Below are positions 1 to 5,095 of a stretch of 5,505 nt of DNA, piece after piece. Each line of letters begins with the position of its first letter. The stretch's first letter is position 1. The position numbers and the translations under genes were made by a program. The stretch covers positions 1 through 5,505 of the forward strand of contig NZ_JAKKIE010000116.1 in the NCBI RefSeq assembly GCF_021742065.1, given 5' to 3'. This DNA is from Rhizorhapis sp. SPR117 (GTDB lineage: Bacteria; Pseudomonadota; Alphaproteobacteria; Sphingomonadales; Sphingomonadaceae). Below the pieces are notes generated by a model. The model ran no database searches and had not been told where the DNA came from. It was given only the letters and a program-made list of their open reading frames with translations.

Positions 1-67
1 AAGCTGCACGTGCGGTTCGGCGGGGGGATCAGGGCTGACTCCATGAGCAGCACCAATCCTACCCGAC
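1..67 (+). mobile_element. 3' end of a group II intron (distal strand of domain V plus domain VI), truncated by the window edge
   Basis: Bases 1-18 read as the 3' strand of a bacterial group II intron domain V, ending in the characteristic CACGTGCGGTTC. Bases 21-65 fold as domain VI: C21-G65, G22-24 with C62-64, a bulged A61, then G25-T29 with A56-T60, G32-33 with C53-54, G34-G37 with C48-C51 and C39-C41 with G45-G47. The bulged A61 lies seven bases before the end of the predicted intron (GAC, the usual AY ending), where the lariat branch point belongs. The catalytic 5' half of domain V and any reverse transcriptase in domain IV lie upstream, outside the window. Sequence and fold are seen directly; the intron identity is family knowledge; the exact 3' splice site at 67/68 is inferred from the branch-point distance and from the reading frame it restores. 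Confidence 0.8.
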
Positions 68-408
68 TGAGCGAAAATATGGGGCCGTGCGAGTCCGACT
101 GCCCCGCCGCGGTCCTTGATCTGCTCAGCCCGACAGACCACGAATACGCGCTCGACTGGCGCGCCCGCTGCCGAGCGAACCTTGTGCTCCGCGCCCGCAA
201 ACTTTCGGACGGGGATCGCATTCGGCTTCCTGAGCCGCTGACCTTTACAGACGGCAACGTTGCGCAGGAATTCGTCGTCTGCAAGCGCGGCCGGAGGTTG
301 GTGCTTCGGGATCCGCAAAATGGCTGCTTCTACCGCATCAGCCGCCTCATGCAGCGCGCCTGGACGATCGTGCCGGTCACCAAAGTCCACAAGACGCTGT
401 TCGCCTGA
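68..408 (+). CDS. 3' exon of an intron-split gene for a DUF6927-like plasmid protein
   Basis: This is the C-terminal part of a protein whose N-terminus lies upstream of the intron. The reading frame begins with TG at 68-69, the last two bases of a codon interrupted by the intron, and continues SENMGPCESDCPAAVLDLL. Remembered DUF6927 proteins carry a motif like KDM-x-E-S/T-MGP at this place, so an upstream exon ending in A would rebuild the Met of KDM. Later motifs are an ALDWRARCRANL segment, RIRLPEPLTF and a basic VCKRGRRLVLRDP stretch, ending VTKVHKTLFA. The family occurs on alphaproteobacterial plasmids; its function is unknown. In-frame starts at GTG 10 and ATG 43 lie inside the intron and are unlikely to be used. 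ATG 79 could start a 109-residue fragment without splicing, but no good ribosome-binding site is seen. The family assignment is from memory. Confidence 0.65.
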
Positions 409-448
409 ACGCCAGTCCAAATATCCTCGCGAAGAAGGGGATCATGCC

Positions 449-655
449 ATGACCATTGCCATCGACAGGAACTGCCTGTCTCCCAAGCGCCGGCTGCTCT
501 GCAGCCGTGAGAACGCCCTGCGGGTCGCCGGCCGGATTTTCGATCATTCGCCGGGCAAGGTGAGCATCCTGCGCACCAGTGACCCGCTGCAGCCTTTTCG
601 CGTCTCTACCGACCCTGCGTCGCCGGGCCTGATCGTCCTTGAGATGGTCGCCTGA
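449..655 (+). CDS. Small conserved-looking hypothetical protein, 68 aa
   Basis: I do not recognise this protein. The start at 449 is chosen because AAGGGG at 435-440 sits eight bases upstream; the same frame is open further upstream but there overlaps the preceding gene. The product is basic at the N-terminus (PKRRLLCSREN, about residues 13-23) and then has a short alternating segment, RVAGRIFDHSPGKVSILRT, followed by DPLQPFRV. It ends with a hydrophobic strand, GLIVLEMVA. There is no signal peptide or membrane segment, and it has two cysteines. The 40-base gap to the preceding gene, with no terminator between, suggests joint transcription. Its size and composition fit a small cytoplasmic accessory protein of plasmid type. 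It is probably a real gene because of its ribosome-binding site and GC3-rich codons. Confidence 0.6.
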   Translation: MTIAIDRNCLSPKRRLLCSRENALRVAGRIFDHSPGKVSILRTSDPLQPFRVSTDPASPGLIVLEMVA

Positions 656-704
656 AGCCCTCGCAGCACTCCATATGGGAAGGGAGCGTGTCTGGGTTGC
701 TCTC

Positions 705-779
705 GTACGCCATCAAGATGTACGATCTTGAAAATCATGGTGGGATCACGTACATCTTGAACACGTACGATCTACGAGG
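705..779. promoter_or_regulatory. Operator array of the toxin-antitoxin operon: GTAC cores on a 15-bp register
   Basis: GTAC occurs at 705, 720, 750 and 765, exact multiples of 15 bp apart; the slot at 735 holds TCAT instead. Three of the four are followed by a related sequence: GTACGATCTTG at 720, GTACATCTTG at 750 and GTACGATCTAC at 765. An inverted repeat, CAAGAT (714-719) with ATCTTG (725-730), surrounds the second core. The region directly precedes a ribbon-helix-helix antitoxin gene. Antitoxins of this class autorepress by binding tandem palindromic half-sites, so these are the likely operators. The repeats are seen; their role is inferred from the neighbour. Confidence 0.65.
728..756 (+). 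promoter_or_regulatory. Candidate sigma-70-type promoter of the toxin-antitoxin operon
   Basis: TTGAAA at 728-733 matches five of six -35 consensus positions. A 17-base spacer follows, then a weak -10, TACATC, at 751-756. Transcription would start near 763, giving a leader of about 26 bases with GAGGA (776-780) as the ribosome-binding site of the antitoxin. The promoter lies inside the GTAC operator array, so bound antitoxin would block RNA polymerase. The -10 match is poor, so this is only tentative. Confidence 0.35.
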
Positions 780-788
780 AATACGGAG

Positions 789-1067
789 ATGCCCCAAGCT
801 GCCATAGATGACAACAAGCGCATGAATCTGCGGGTTTCGCCGGAAACGAAGGCCAAGCTCGTGCGCGCCGCCGCGTTGCGCAACACTGATCTGACCAACT
901 TCGTGACGCAGACCGCCTTGCGTGAAGCCGAAGCCGTGATCGAGGCGGCCGAGGTCCTACGCTTGTCGGCGCGCGATCACGCGCGGGTGCTCGAATTGCT
1001 GGAAAACCCGCCCAAGCCCAACGCGAAGCTGCGAGCGGCCATGGCAGCGCTGCCTGACACACTATGA
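789..1067 (+). CDS. DUF1778 ribbon-helix-helix antitoxin (TacA/AtaR type)
   Basis: The 92-residue product has the layout of DUF1778 antitoxins. It has a DNA-binding beta strand RMNLRVSP (residues 11-18), helix A (about 19-31), the LTNFV turn, and helix B with ALREAEAVIEAAE (about 43-55). The C-terminal tail, with ARVLELLENPPKPNAKLRAA, normally wraps around and inhibits the toxin. It neutralises the GNAT toxin encoded next to it and should repress the shared operon through the upstream GTAC array. The start at 789 has GAGGA eight bases upstream. Its stop overlaps the toxin start in an ATGA quartet at 1064-1067, which indicates translational coupling. Length and motifs are normal for the family, so the antitoxin appears intact. 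The family call rests on direct reading of motifs; which toxin it pairs with follows from the overlap. Confidence 0.92.
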   Translation: MPQAAIDDNKRMNLRVSPETKAKLVRAAALRNTDLTNFVTQTALREAEAVIEAAEVLRLSARDHARVLELLENPPKPNAKLRAAMAALPDTL

Positions 1068-1591
1068 CGTTGCCCGCCTGGAGAGAGGAGGCAATCGCTA
1101 AATCACATGATCGTCAGTCCTTCGACTGTGGCGATCCGACGATGAACACCTTTCTCCGACGCTACGCGCGCCAAAGCCACGAACGGAACGCCTCAAAGAC
1201 TTTCTGCGCGATCGACCTGTCCACACCCAACCGGGTGCTCGGCTTCTATACCGTTGCGCCCTCCGCCGTGGCGCACGAGGCCGTGCCGACCTCGATGACG
1301 AAGGGGTTGGCCCAGCACGAAGTTTCGGGATTCAAGCTGGCTCGGATCGCAACCGATGCCACTGTCGCAGGCCAGGGCTTGGGCGGGCAGCTCCTCGCGG
1401 CTGTGGCGCTGCGCTGCCTGCGGATTGCGGCCGAGGCTGGCGGCGTGCTGCTGATTATCGACGCCAAGGACGAGCGCGCGGCACAATGGTATGCCAGCTA
1501 CGGGGCCGAGCCGCTTCAAAAGCGCTCGCTCACGCTGGTCATGCCGCTCGCCACCTTCGCGGCCGACCTCAAGGCCAAGGGCCTTCTCTGA
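1064..1591 (+). CDS. GNAT acetyltransferase toxin (TacT/AtaT type)
   Basis: The 175-residue product is a GNAT-fold toxin. Relatives use acetyl-CoA to acetylate the amino group of aminoacyl-tRNA and so stop translation. Family landmarks are FDCGDPTMNTFLRRYARQ (residues 20-37), VLGFYTVAPSAV (58-69), the acetyl-CoA-binding loop VAGQGLGGQLL (101-111), and DERAAQWYASYG (136-147). Tyr143 in the last segment matches the catalytic tyrosine of TacT. The usual Q/R-x-x-G-x-G motif reads A-G-Q-G-L-G, so its first residue is Ala102. The ATG overlaps the antitoxin stop and has no obvious ribosome-binding site of its own, so toxin output depends on antitoxin translation. Length is full for the family, so the toxin is probably active. 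Whether it modifies initiator or elongator tRNA cannot be read from the sequence. Confidence 0.92.
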   Translation: MTLPAWREEAIAKSHDRQSFDCGDPTMNTFLRRYARQSHERNASKTFCAIDLSTPNRVLGFYTVAPSAVAHEAVPTSMTKGLAQHEVSGFKLARIATDATVAGQGLGGQLLAAVALRCLRIAAEAGGVLLIIDAKDERAAQWYASYGAEPLQKRSLTLVMPLATFAADLKAKGLL

Positions 1592-1756
1592 CTAGAGGTG
1601 GCCATGGCCCCCTTCCATTCATGTCTCTTGGAGCAAAGCCAATCCGAGTGCTGGCCACCGCCGCGACGTGGTCAAGCCCATAATCCCGCCGATCATGACC
1701 CATGGCAAGAGGAGAGGGGGTGAATAGCCGTGTTCTCCAAGCTCTAAGGATCCGCC

Positions 1757-2203
1757 ATGAGCACCGACTTTTACATCACTGCGCGGTCTTCGAAATTCCC
1801 CCTCGACTACGCACACAGCAGGGAGGAAGCTGCCGCGCTTCTGGTGCGCCACCGCGATCGCCATCCTGACGCCATCGTCGAGCCCACCGACACCTATTTC
1901 GAACGCTCGTTGGCCGAAATATTGGCGTCATTCCCACTCAACCGGATCACGCGCCGTTTTTATGACGCGATGATAGGCGTCCTCCCGCCGCAATATATCA
2001 GGGGCGCTGCGGGCTTCTTCCTCTCCGAAGCGGCAACCCAGTCCATCCACGCCCAGTTTATCGAGCATGGCGGCCGCACCTATGGCGGCTACGCGGACCT
2101 TGCCCGCGGATCCCGAAAGATCTGGACCATCGCCAACATCGCCGAGTTCGAAAGCCGCGCTGACGCGCGCACCCCGACGCTCGGCTGGTTTCCGGCCGAC
2201 TGA
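1757..2203 (+). CDS. DUF1419-like accessory protein, 148 aa
   Basis: The start has AAGGA (1746-1750) six bases upstream. The N-terminal half (about residues 1-60) holds a short FYITARSSKFPLDYA segment and a helical HSREEAAALLVRHRDRH stretch that I do not recognise. From about residue 66 the protein follows the pattern I remember for DUF1419: RFYDAMIGVLPPQYIRG (67-83), a phenylalanine-rich SE segment (GFFLSEAATQS), a strand ending GGRTYGGYADLA (105-116), and a closing KIWTIANI (121-128). DUF1419 proteins are common on rhizobial and sphingomonad plasmids and have no established function. There is no signal peptide or transmembrane segment. It may share a transcript with the nuclease-like gene 17 bases downstream. 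The family match comes from memory of the motif order. Confidence 0.6.
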   Translation: MSTDFYITARSSKFPLDYAHSREEAAALLVRHRDRHPDAIVEPTDTYFERSLAEILASFPLNRITRRFYDAMIGVLPPQYIRGAAGFFLSEAATQSIHAQFIEHGGRTYGGYADLARGSRKIWTIANIAEFESRADARTPTLGWFPAD

Positions 2204-2220
2204 TCTTTGCGATCGACGCA

Positions 2221-2763
2221 ATGGTAAAGATCCGCACCCTTTGTCATAGATATCGGATGTACCGCTTTCTGTGTTTCATCCTCCTTGTCTCTACCTGGGA
2301 CGTCCAGGGCGCCTCCTTCAGCGAGCCGGGTTTCACCGCGTCGGCCCGGGCGCTCGATGGCGACACGATTGCAGCCGATTTCCGTCTTCTCGGTGTCGAC
2401 GCGTTCGAGCGCCGTCAGCTTTGCGAACGGGCGCAGTCGTGCTGGGAATGTGGCAAGGCGGCGCAGGATCATGCCGCGCGGGTCCTAGGCGAAGCCGACG
2501 CCCAGATCCGGCTCACTCGCCGCTTCAGTTATGGCCGGCCGGTGGCGACTGTCACCGTGAAAGGCCGCGATCTTGGAGAGACACTGATCCGCGCGGGCCT
2601 TGCCATTCCCCAACCTGAATTCCTGAAAACCGATCCGGCGCGCGCGAAGCAATATACCGAAGCCTTTGCCGCCGCGCAGAGAAGCAAGGCTGGAGCCTTC
2701 GCGGGCCAGTGGATCGAGCCGGTTCGGTGGCGCCGCGGCGACCGCCTCGCCTGTGAGCGGTGA
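2221..2763 (+). CDS. Exported thermonuclease-like (staphylococcal nuclease domain) protein
   Basis: Residues 1-31 form a probable signal peptide: basic MVKIRTLCHRYRMYR, a hydrophobic FLCFILLVSTW core, then DVQGA. The SNase-like domain follows. It has DGDT (46-49), FRLLGVDAFE (54-63) and FSYGRPVATV (102-111), matching the D-G-D-T, R-L-L-x-V-D-x-x-E and Y-G-R motifs of staphylococcal nuclease. Arg55, Asp60, Glu63 and Arg106 are therefore the probable active-site residues. LGETLIRAGLA (118-128) and an alanine-rich final helix with SKAGAFAG complete the fold. The enzyme would cut DNA or RNA in the periplasm or outside the cell with calcium. Cysteines 68, 74 and 77 form an unusual cluster. Neither start has a clear ribosome-binding site: ATG 2221 gives the full protein, while ATG 2257 would give a shorter signal peptide (MYRFLCFILL). 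Confidence 0.85.
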   Translation: MVKIRTLCHRYRMYRFLCFILLVSTWDVQGASFSEPGFTASARALDGDTIAADFRLLGVDAFERRQLCERAQSCWECGKAAQDHAARVLGEADAQIRLTRRFSYGRPVATVTVKGRDLGETLIRAGLAIPQPEFLKTDPARAKQYTEAFAAAQRSKAGAFAGQWIEPVRWRRGDRLACER

Positions 2764-2770
2764 CCATCAA

Positions 2771-2812
2771 GCCTGGCGGCTTGCCGCGAAGACCGGGGAA
2801 GCCCCGTCAGGC
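2771..2812. terminator. Inverted-repeat cluster between convergent genes, possible bidirectional terminator
   Basis: GCCTG (2771-2775) can pair with CAGGC (2808-2812). Inside lie two small hairpins: GCGG/CCGC (2776-2779 with 2784-2787) and CGGGG/CCCCG (2794-2798 with 2802-2806). It sits where the nuclease-like gene and the minus-strand gene converge and overlaps the latter's stop. There is no T-run on either strand, so intrinsic termination is doubtful. Confidence 0.3.
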
Positions 2813-3301
2813 GGTGAGGCCGGGATCAGCCCACCAGGAACGGCCTTGCCTGAAGTTCTCGGTTGAGGCGACGACCGGGCCATCCGGTTCGTCGGCCACA
2901 TAAGGCGAGACCAGCGGACGTGCCCTGATCTTCCGGCGGTGGATGTCGCCAGCGACGCGGCCGCGCGCTTCGAGCAGTTCTTCCAGCCACATCAGATCGT
3001 CGATCATCTCGACGACGCCGCGTCCGGCCAGGCAGAAATAGATGCAGCGCTGGAAGTCGTCCCCTGCCGGATTGCTGAGGATCGAGGCGAGCTTGCGTTT
3101 GCCCCCTGTCTCCCCCTCATGGATCCAGGACACCGCCTCGCGCAGTTCGCGCACCGAATAATAGGCATCCTCGACATGCATGCCGATCGCCGCGTTGGCG
3201 AGCATGCGGCGGGTCGGGCGGTTCTGATCGTCGAGCGCGGCATCGCGCAGCGTCACATCGAGATCGAACGGTTCAAAATAGCGGACGGCCTGGTCGGTCA
3301 T
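2807..3301 (-). CDS. Unrecognised cytoplasmic protein, 164 aa
   Basis: The start at 3301 is chosen because AAGGGAG (plus-strand positions 3309-3315) lies seven bases upstream; a longer in-frame version to 3370 would run into the opposite gene. The N-terminal region (residues 7-25) is acidic with aromatics (RYFEPFDLDVTLRDAALDD). A helical stretch follows with HVEDAYYSVRELREAVSWI (42-60), then a basic GGKRKLASIL loop. Residues 84-113 form a cysteine- and leucine-containing helical part (CIYFCLAG, MIDDLMWLEELLEARG), and a basic HRRKIRARP segment is at 121-129. The C-terminus looks unstructured. I know no family for it. It is transcribed divergently from the DpdA-like gene across a very short gap, which may mean shared control. 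No catalytic motif stands out. It is judged real because of its strong ribosome-binding site and protein-like composition. Confidence 0.75.
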   Translation of the reverse strand: MTDQAVRYFEPFDLDVTLRDAALDDQNRPTRRMLANAAIGMHVEDAYYSVRELREAVSWIHEGETGGKRKLASILSNPAGDDFQRCIYFCLAGRGVVEMIDDLMWLEELLEARGRVAGDIHRRKIRARPLVSPYVADEPDGPVVASTENFRQGRSWWADPGLTA

Positions 3302-3368
3302 TGAGAATCTCCCTTGAATGGAACGTATCATGAACAAATGTTCGGTCAAGCCGCATTCAATCGATGTC
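3302..3368. promoter_or_regulatory. Compact divergent control region with a GAACA-AA-TGTTC palindrome
   Basis: Only 28 bases separate the two chosen divergent starts (3301 minus, 3330 plus), or 67 if the plus gene starts at 3369. A perfect 12-base dyad, GAACAAATGTTC, lies at 3332-3343. On the minus strand a -35-like TTGACC (plus positions 3344-3349) and a weak -10-like TACGTT (3322-3327), 16 bases apart, bracket the dyad. A regulator bound here could control both genes. The palindrome is certain; the promoter assignment is weak. Confidence 0.35.
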
Positions 3369-4364
3369 ATGGTGGGTCTGCCGCATCTTGCCGTTGGAGC
3401 GCTCTTGCGCCGCGCCCGGGAGCTTCAGCAGCCCGTCCTGGTTTCCGCGAACGCCCTTTCGCGATGGTCCAGGAAAAGGGGCTGGCGCGAATGGGCTGGC
3501 TGGACCACGTGGCCACTGGCGAACGCGCGAAGTCTACACAGCCTCAGTCTCGACAGCGCAGGGTTCAGCGCAATGGTGACCTATGGGAGCTATCCCTGGA
3601 CGGTCGATGACTATGTCCGCCTGGCCGCGGCCTTCCCGTTCCGCTGGTGGGCCAGCCTCGACTATTGCGTCGAGCAGGAAGTGGCCGGCGATCGCGACGA
3701 GGTGCTCGACCGCATGTCCCGCACCATCCGCGCCAACATCGAATGCCGGCTGCGTGCCGAAGATGCCGGGATCGATGCTACCTTCATGCCGGTCATTCAG
3801 GGACGTCATCCCGGTGATTATGAGCGTTGCGCCGAGGCGCTCGCGCACATGATTGAGCGTACCGGGCTCGTTGGTGTCGGCAGTATGTGCCGGCGTCCCG
3901 TCCATGGCGCGGATGGACTGATCGCCGTCGTCGATCGTCTCGACCAGATCCTGCCAAGGCGGACCCGTCTGCATCTCTTCGGCGTCAAGGGCGACGCCAT
4001 CCCCTATCTCACCGCCTTCGCCCATCGCGTCGCCTCGATCGACAGTCAGGCCTATGGTGTCAGTGCGCGCAACGCCGCGCGACGTTGTGGTCAGCCCAAG
4101 ACCGACCGCATGGTGGCGGACCATATGGCGCTGTGGTTATGCAGACAGCACGCTCGCCTTGACCGGCCCTCGCGGCGGTTGCCGATGCAACCAGAGATGC
4201 CGCCGCAGCCCGAACCGGCAGACCCCTGGGAGCGGGCGATCGCACAGGCGCGCCGCGAGATACGCGACCTCATCGAAACCGGCGACCTCGACCATGACGA
4301 AATGACTGCCCGGTGGGTCGAGCAGTGGGCGGCCGACATCTTCAGCGAAACGCCAGCGGACTGA
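3330..4364 (+). CDS. DpdA-like tRNA-guanine transglycosylase superfamily protein (putative 7-deazapurine insertion enzyme)
   Basis: The 344-residue product matches what I remember as the DpdA-family/DUF7221 proteins, relatives of tRNA-guanine transglycosylase. DpdA swaps guanine in DNA for a 7-deazapurine such as preQ0. All transglycosylase landmarks are present in order: LDSAGF (Asp75, counterpart of Asp102 in Zymomonas TGT), SLDYC (Asp111, Asp156), VIQGR (Gln157, Gln203), GVGSMCRRP (182-190, Gly229/230 region), LHLFGVKG (214-221) and IDSQAYG (Asp238, nucleophile Asp280). Their spacings after Asp111 (46, about 26, about 55) resemble those of TGT. The C-x-C-x-x-C zinc motif of tRNA enzymes is absent. 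A tail after residue 276 is proline-rich, then helical. The start at 3330 has GGAA six bases upstream; ATG 3318 and ATG 3369 are alternatives, the latter closest to remembered homologues. DNA rather than tRNA as target is inferred. Confidence 0.82.
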   Translation: MNKCSVKPHSIDVMVGLPHLAVGALLRRARELQQPVLVSANALSRWSRKRGWREWAGWTTWPLANARSLHSLSLDSAGFSAMVTYGSYPWTVDDYVRLAAAFPFRWWASLDYCVEQEVAGDRDEVLDRMSRTIRANIECRLRAEDAGIDATFMPVIQGRHPGDYERCAEALAHMIERTGLVGVGSMCRRPVHGADGLIAVVDRLDQILPRRTRLHLFGVKGDAIPYLTAFAHRVASIDSQAYGVSARNAARRCGQPKTDRMVADHMALWLCRQHARLDRPSRRLPMQPEMPPQPEPADPWERAIAQARREIRDLIETGDLDHDEMTARWVEQWAADIFSETPAD

Positions 4365-4370
4365 AGGCGA

Positions 4371-4410
4371 GGGGGAGGGGGACCGGGGGTGCGAGCGGGA
4401 GAGCCGCTCG
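4371..4410 (+). promoter_or_regulatory. G-quadruplex-capable leader overlapping a 7-bp hairpin
   Basis: Three runs of five G (4371-4375, 4377-4381, 4385-4389) and a GGG at 4397-4399 have loops of 1, 3 and 7 bases, which fits the usual G-quadruplex pattern. The fourth run overlaps a perfect hairpin, CGAGCGG (4392-4398) with CCGCTCG (4404-4410) around a GAGAG loop. GGAGG, the ribosome-binding site of the next gene, begins at 4417. The two folds exclude each other. It could act on translation of the downstream gene or mark the end of the preceding one; there is no T-run for termination. Confidence 0.4.
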
Positions 4411-4426
4411 AGGCCCGGAGGATCCC

Positions 4427-4972
4427 ATGAGCTATGATCTCGCTTTCCGCTACAGCCAAGCGCTCGATCCCAGCGCGCTGGTCATGATCGGCACGACGCT
4501 GCACGCAATCCACGCCGCCATCACCGATTGCCGCAACGCCGGCCTCGATCTCGAAAGCGATCCAGCGATTATCCTCCTCGCGCGCCACCTGGGAACCGTT
4601 TGCGCAGGTCAACCGTCACAAGCGGCCCGGCCGTTGCCGACGCGCTATGCCGGCACGGCGATTTCGCTCAATGGCGAGCCGATCCAGAATCGCGTCAGCG
4701 ATCCCACTTCCCGCATCACGATCGCCGGCAACGAGGTTCGGATCGACACCGGATGCGGCGTGGTGAGCGCTGTAATCCGGCGCGAACGCGAAGGCCTGTC
4801 GCTGATCTCCAACGCGAGCAGCAGCGACGGTAGCGCCTGCACGGGCGCGCGGCTCACTGTGCACAATCAGGTGATGCGGCTGGTAAACGGTCCCGCCGCG
4901 GGCATCGTCGACGTCAATGGCGATTTGCTTCTTGCGGGCGAAGGGGTCTGGCTGACGGCGCGCTCGAACTGA
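4427..4972 (+). CDS. Unrecognised protein, 181 aa, next to the DpdA-like gene
   Basis: The start at 4427 follows a strong GGAGG (4417-4421) at five bases' distance. The frame is open further upstream, but that part would be made of G-rich leader and the preceding gene's end. Residues 1-60 look helical (LDPSALVMIGTTLHAIHAAI at 13-32, then PAIILLARHLGTVC). A proline-rich link lies at 62-72. Residues 74-178 alternate short strands and turns: AGTAISLNGEPI, SRITIAGNEVRIDTG, GLSLISNA, ARLTVHNQVMRLV, GIVDVNGDLLLAGEGVWL. That pattern suggests a beta-sandwich or beta-roll domain with a small helical N-terminal part. It has no signal peptide and no convincing membrane span. I recognise no family. Same direction and a 62-base gap suggest co-transcription with the DpdA-like gene, but this gene is in no DpdA cluster I can recall. 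Confidence 0.7.
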   Translation: MSYDLAFRYSQALDPSALVMIGTTLHAIHAAITDCRNAGLDLESDPAIILLARHLGTVCAGQPSQAARPLPTRYAGTAISLNGEPIQNRVSDPTSRITIAGNEVRIDTGCGVVSAVIRREREGLSLISNASSSDGSACTGARLTVHNQVMRLVNGPAAGIVDVNGDLLLAGEGVWLTARSN

Positions 4973-5011
4973 TCGTGGTGCAGCTCGTGCCGATTGATGT
5001 GTGCGAAGCTG

Positions 5012-5041
5012 TTGAAATCCCACCGGGAGCGTTCCTATTCT
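5012..5041 (+). promoter_or_regulatory. Candidate sigma-70-type promoter for the YdcH-like gene
   Basis: TTGAAA at 5012-5017 (five of six consensus bases) and TATTCT at 5036-5041 (four of six) are 18 bases apart. Transcription would begin near 5048, leaving a leader of about 48 bases before the start at 5096. It lies in the 123-base gap after the preceding gene and would let the small gene be expressed independently. Confidence 0.45.
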
Positions 5042-5095
5042 ATCAGGTGCGCCCGCCTGGGCGCGAACATCCTCAACTTTGGCATGGAGATGGCG

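Noticed and set aside
10..78. Upstream GTG (10) and ATG (43) starts for the first reading frame
   Set aside because: Both lie inside the domain V/VI structure of the group II intron, and the peptide they would add resembles no family. The true N-terminus should come from the upstream exon.
705..779. Short regularly spaced repeats as a CRISPR or plasmid iteron array
   Set aside because: The units are only 15 bp without separate spacers, the conserved part is just GTAC plus a partly shared ATCTTG, and no cas or rep gene is near. An operator for the adjacent antitoxin is the simpler explanation.
1592..1756. Possible small gene or terminator between the toxin and the DUF1419-like gene
   Set aside because: The GGCCATGGCC palindrome at 1600-1609 has no loop or T-run, and the short open frames there are extensions of shadow frames without ribosome-binding sites.
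2939..3304. Plus-strand frame of 121 codons opposite the 164-residue minus-strand gene
   Set aside because: It has no ribosome-binding site, while the minus-strand gene has AAGGGAG at ideal spacing and a more natural protein composition.
3534..4124. Minus-strand frame of 196 codons opposite the DpdA-like gene
   Set aside because: The plus strand carries the clear transglycosylase motifs; the minus frame has no recognisable motif or ribosome-binding site.
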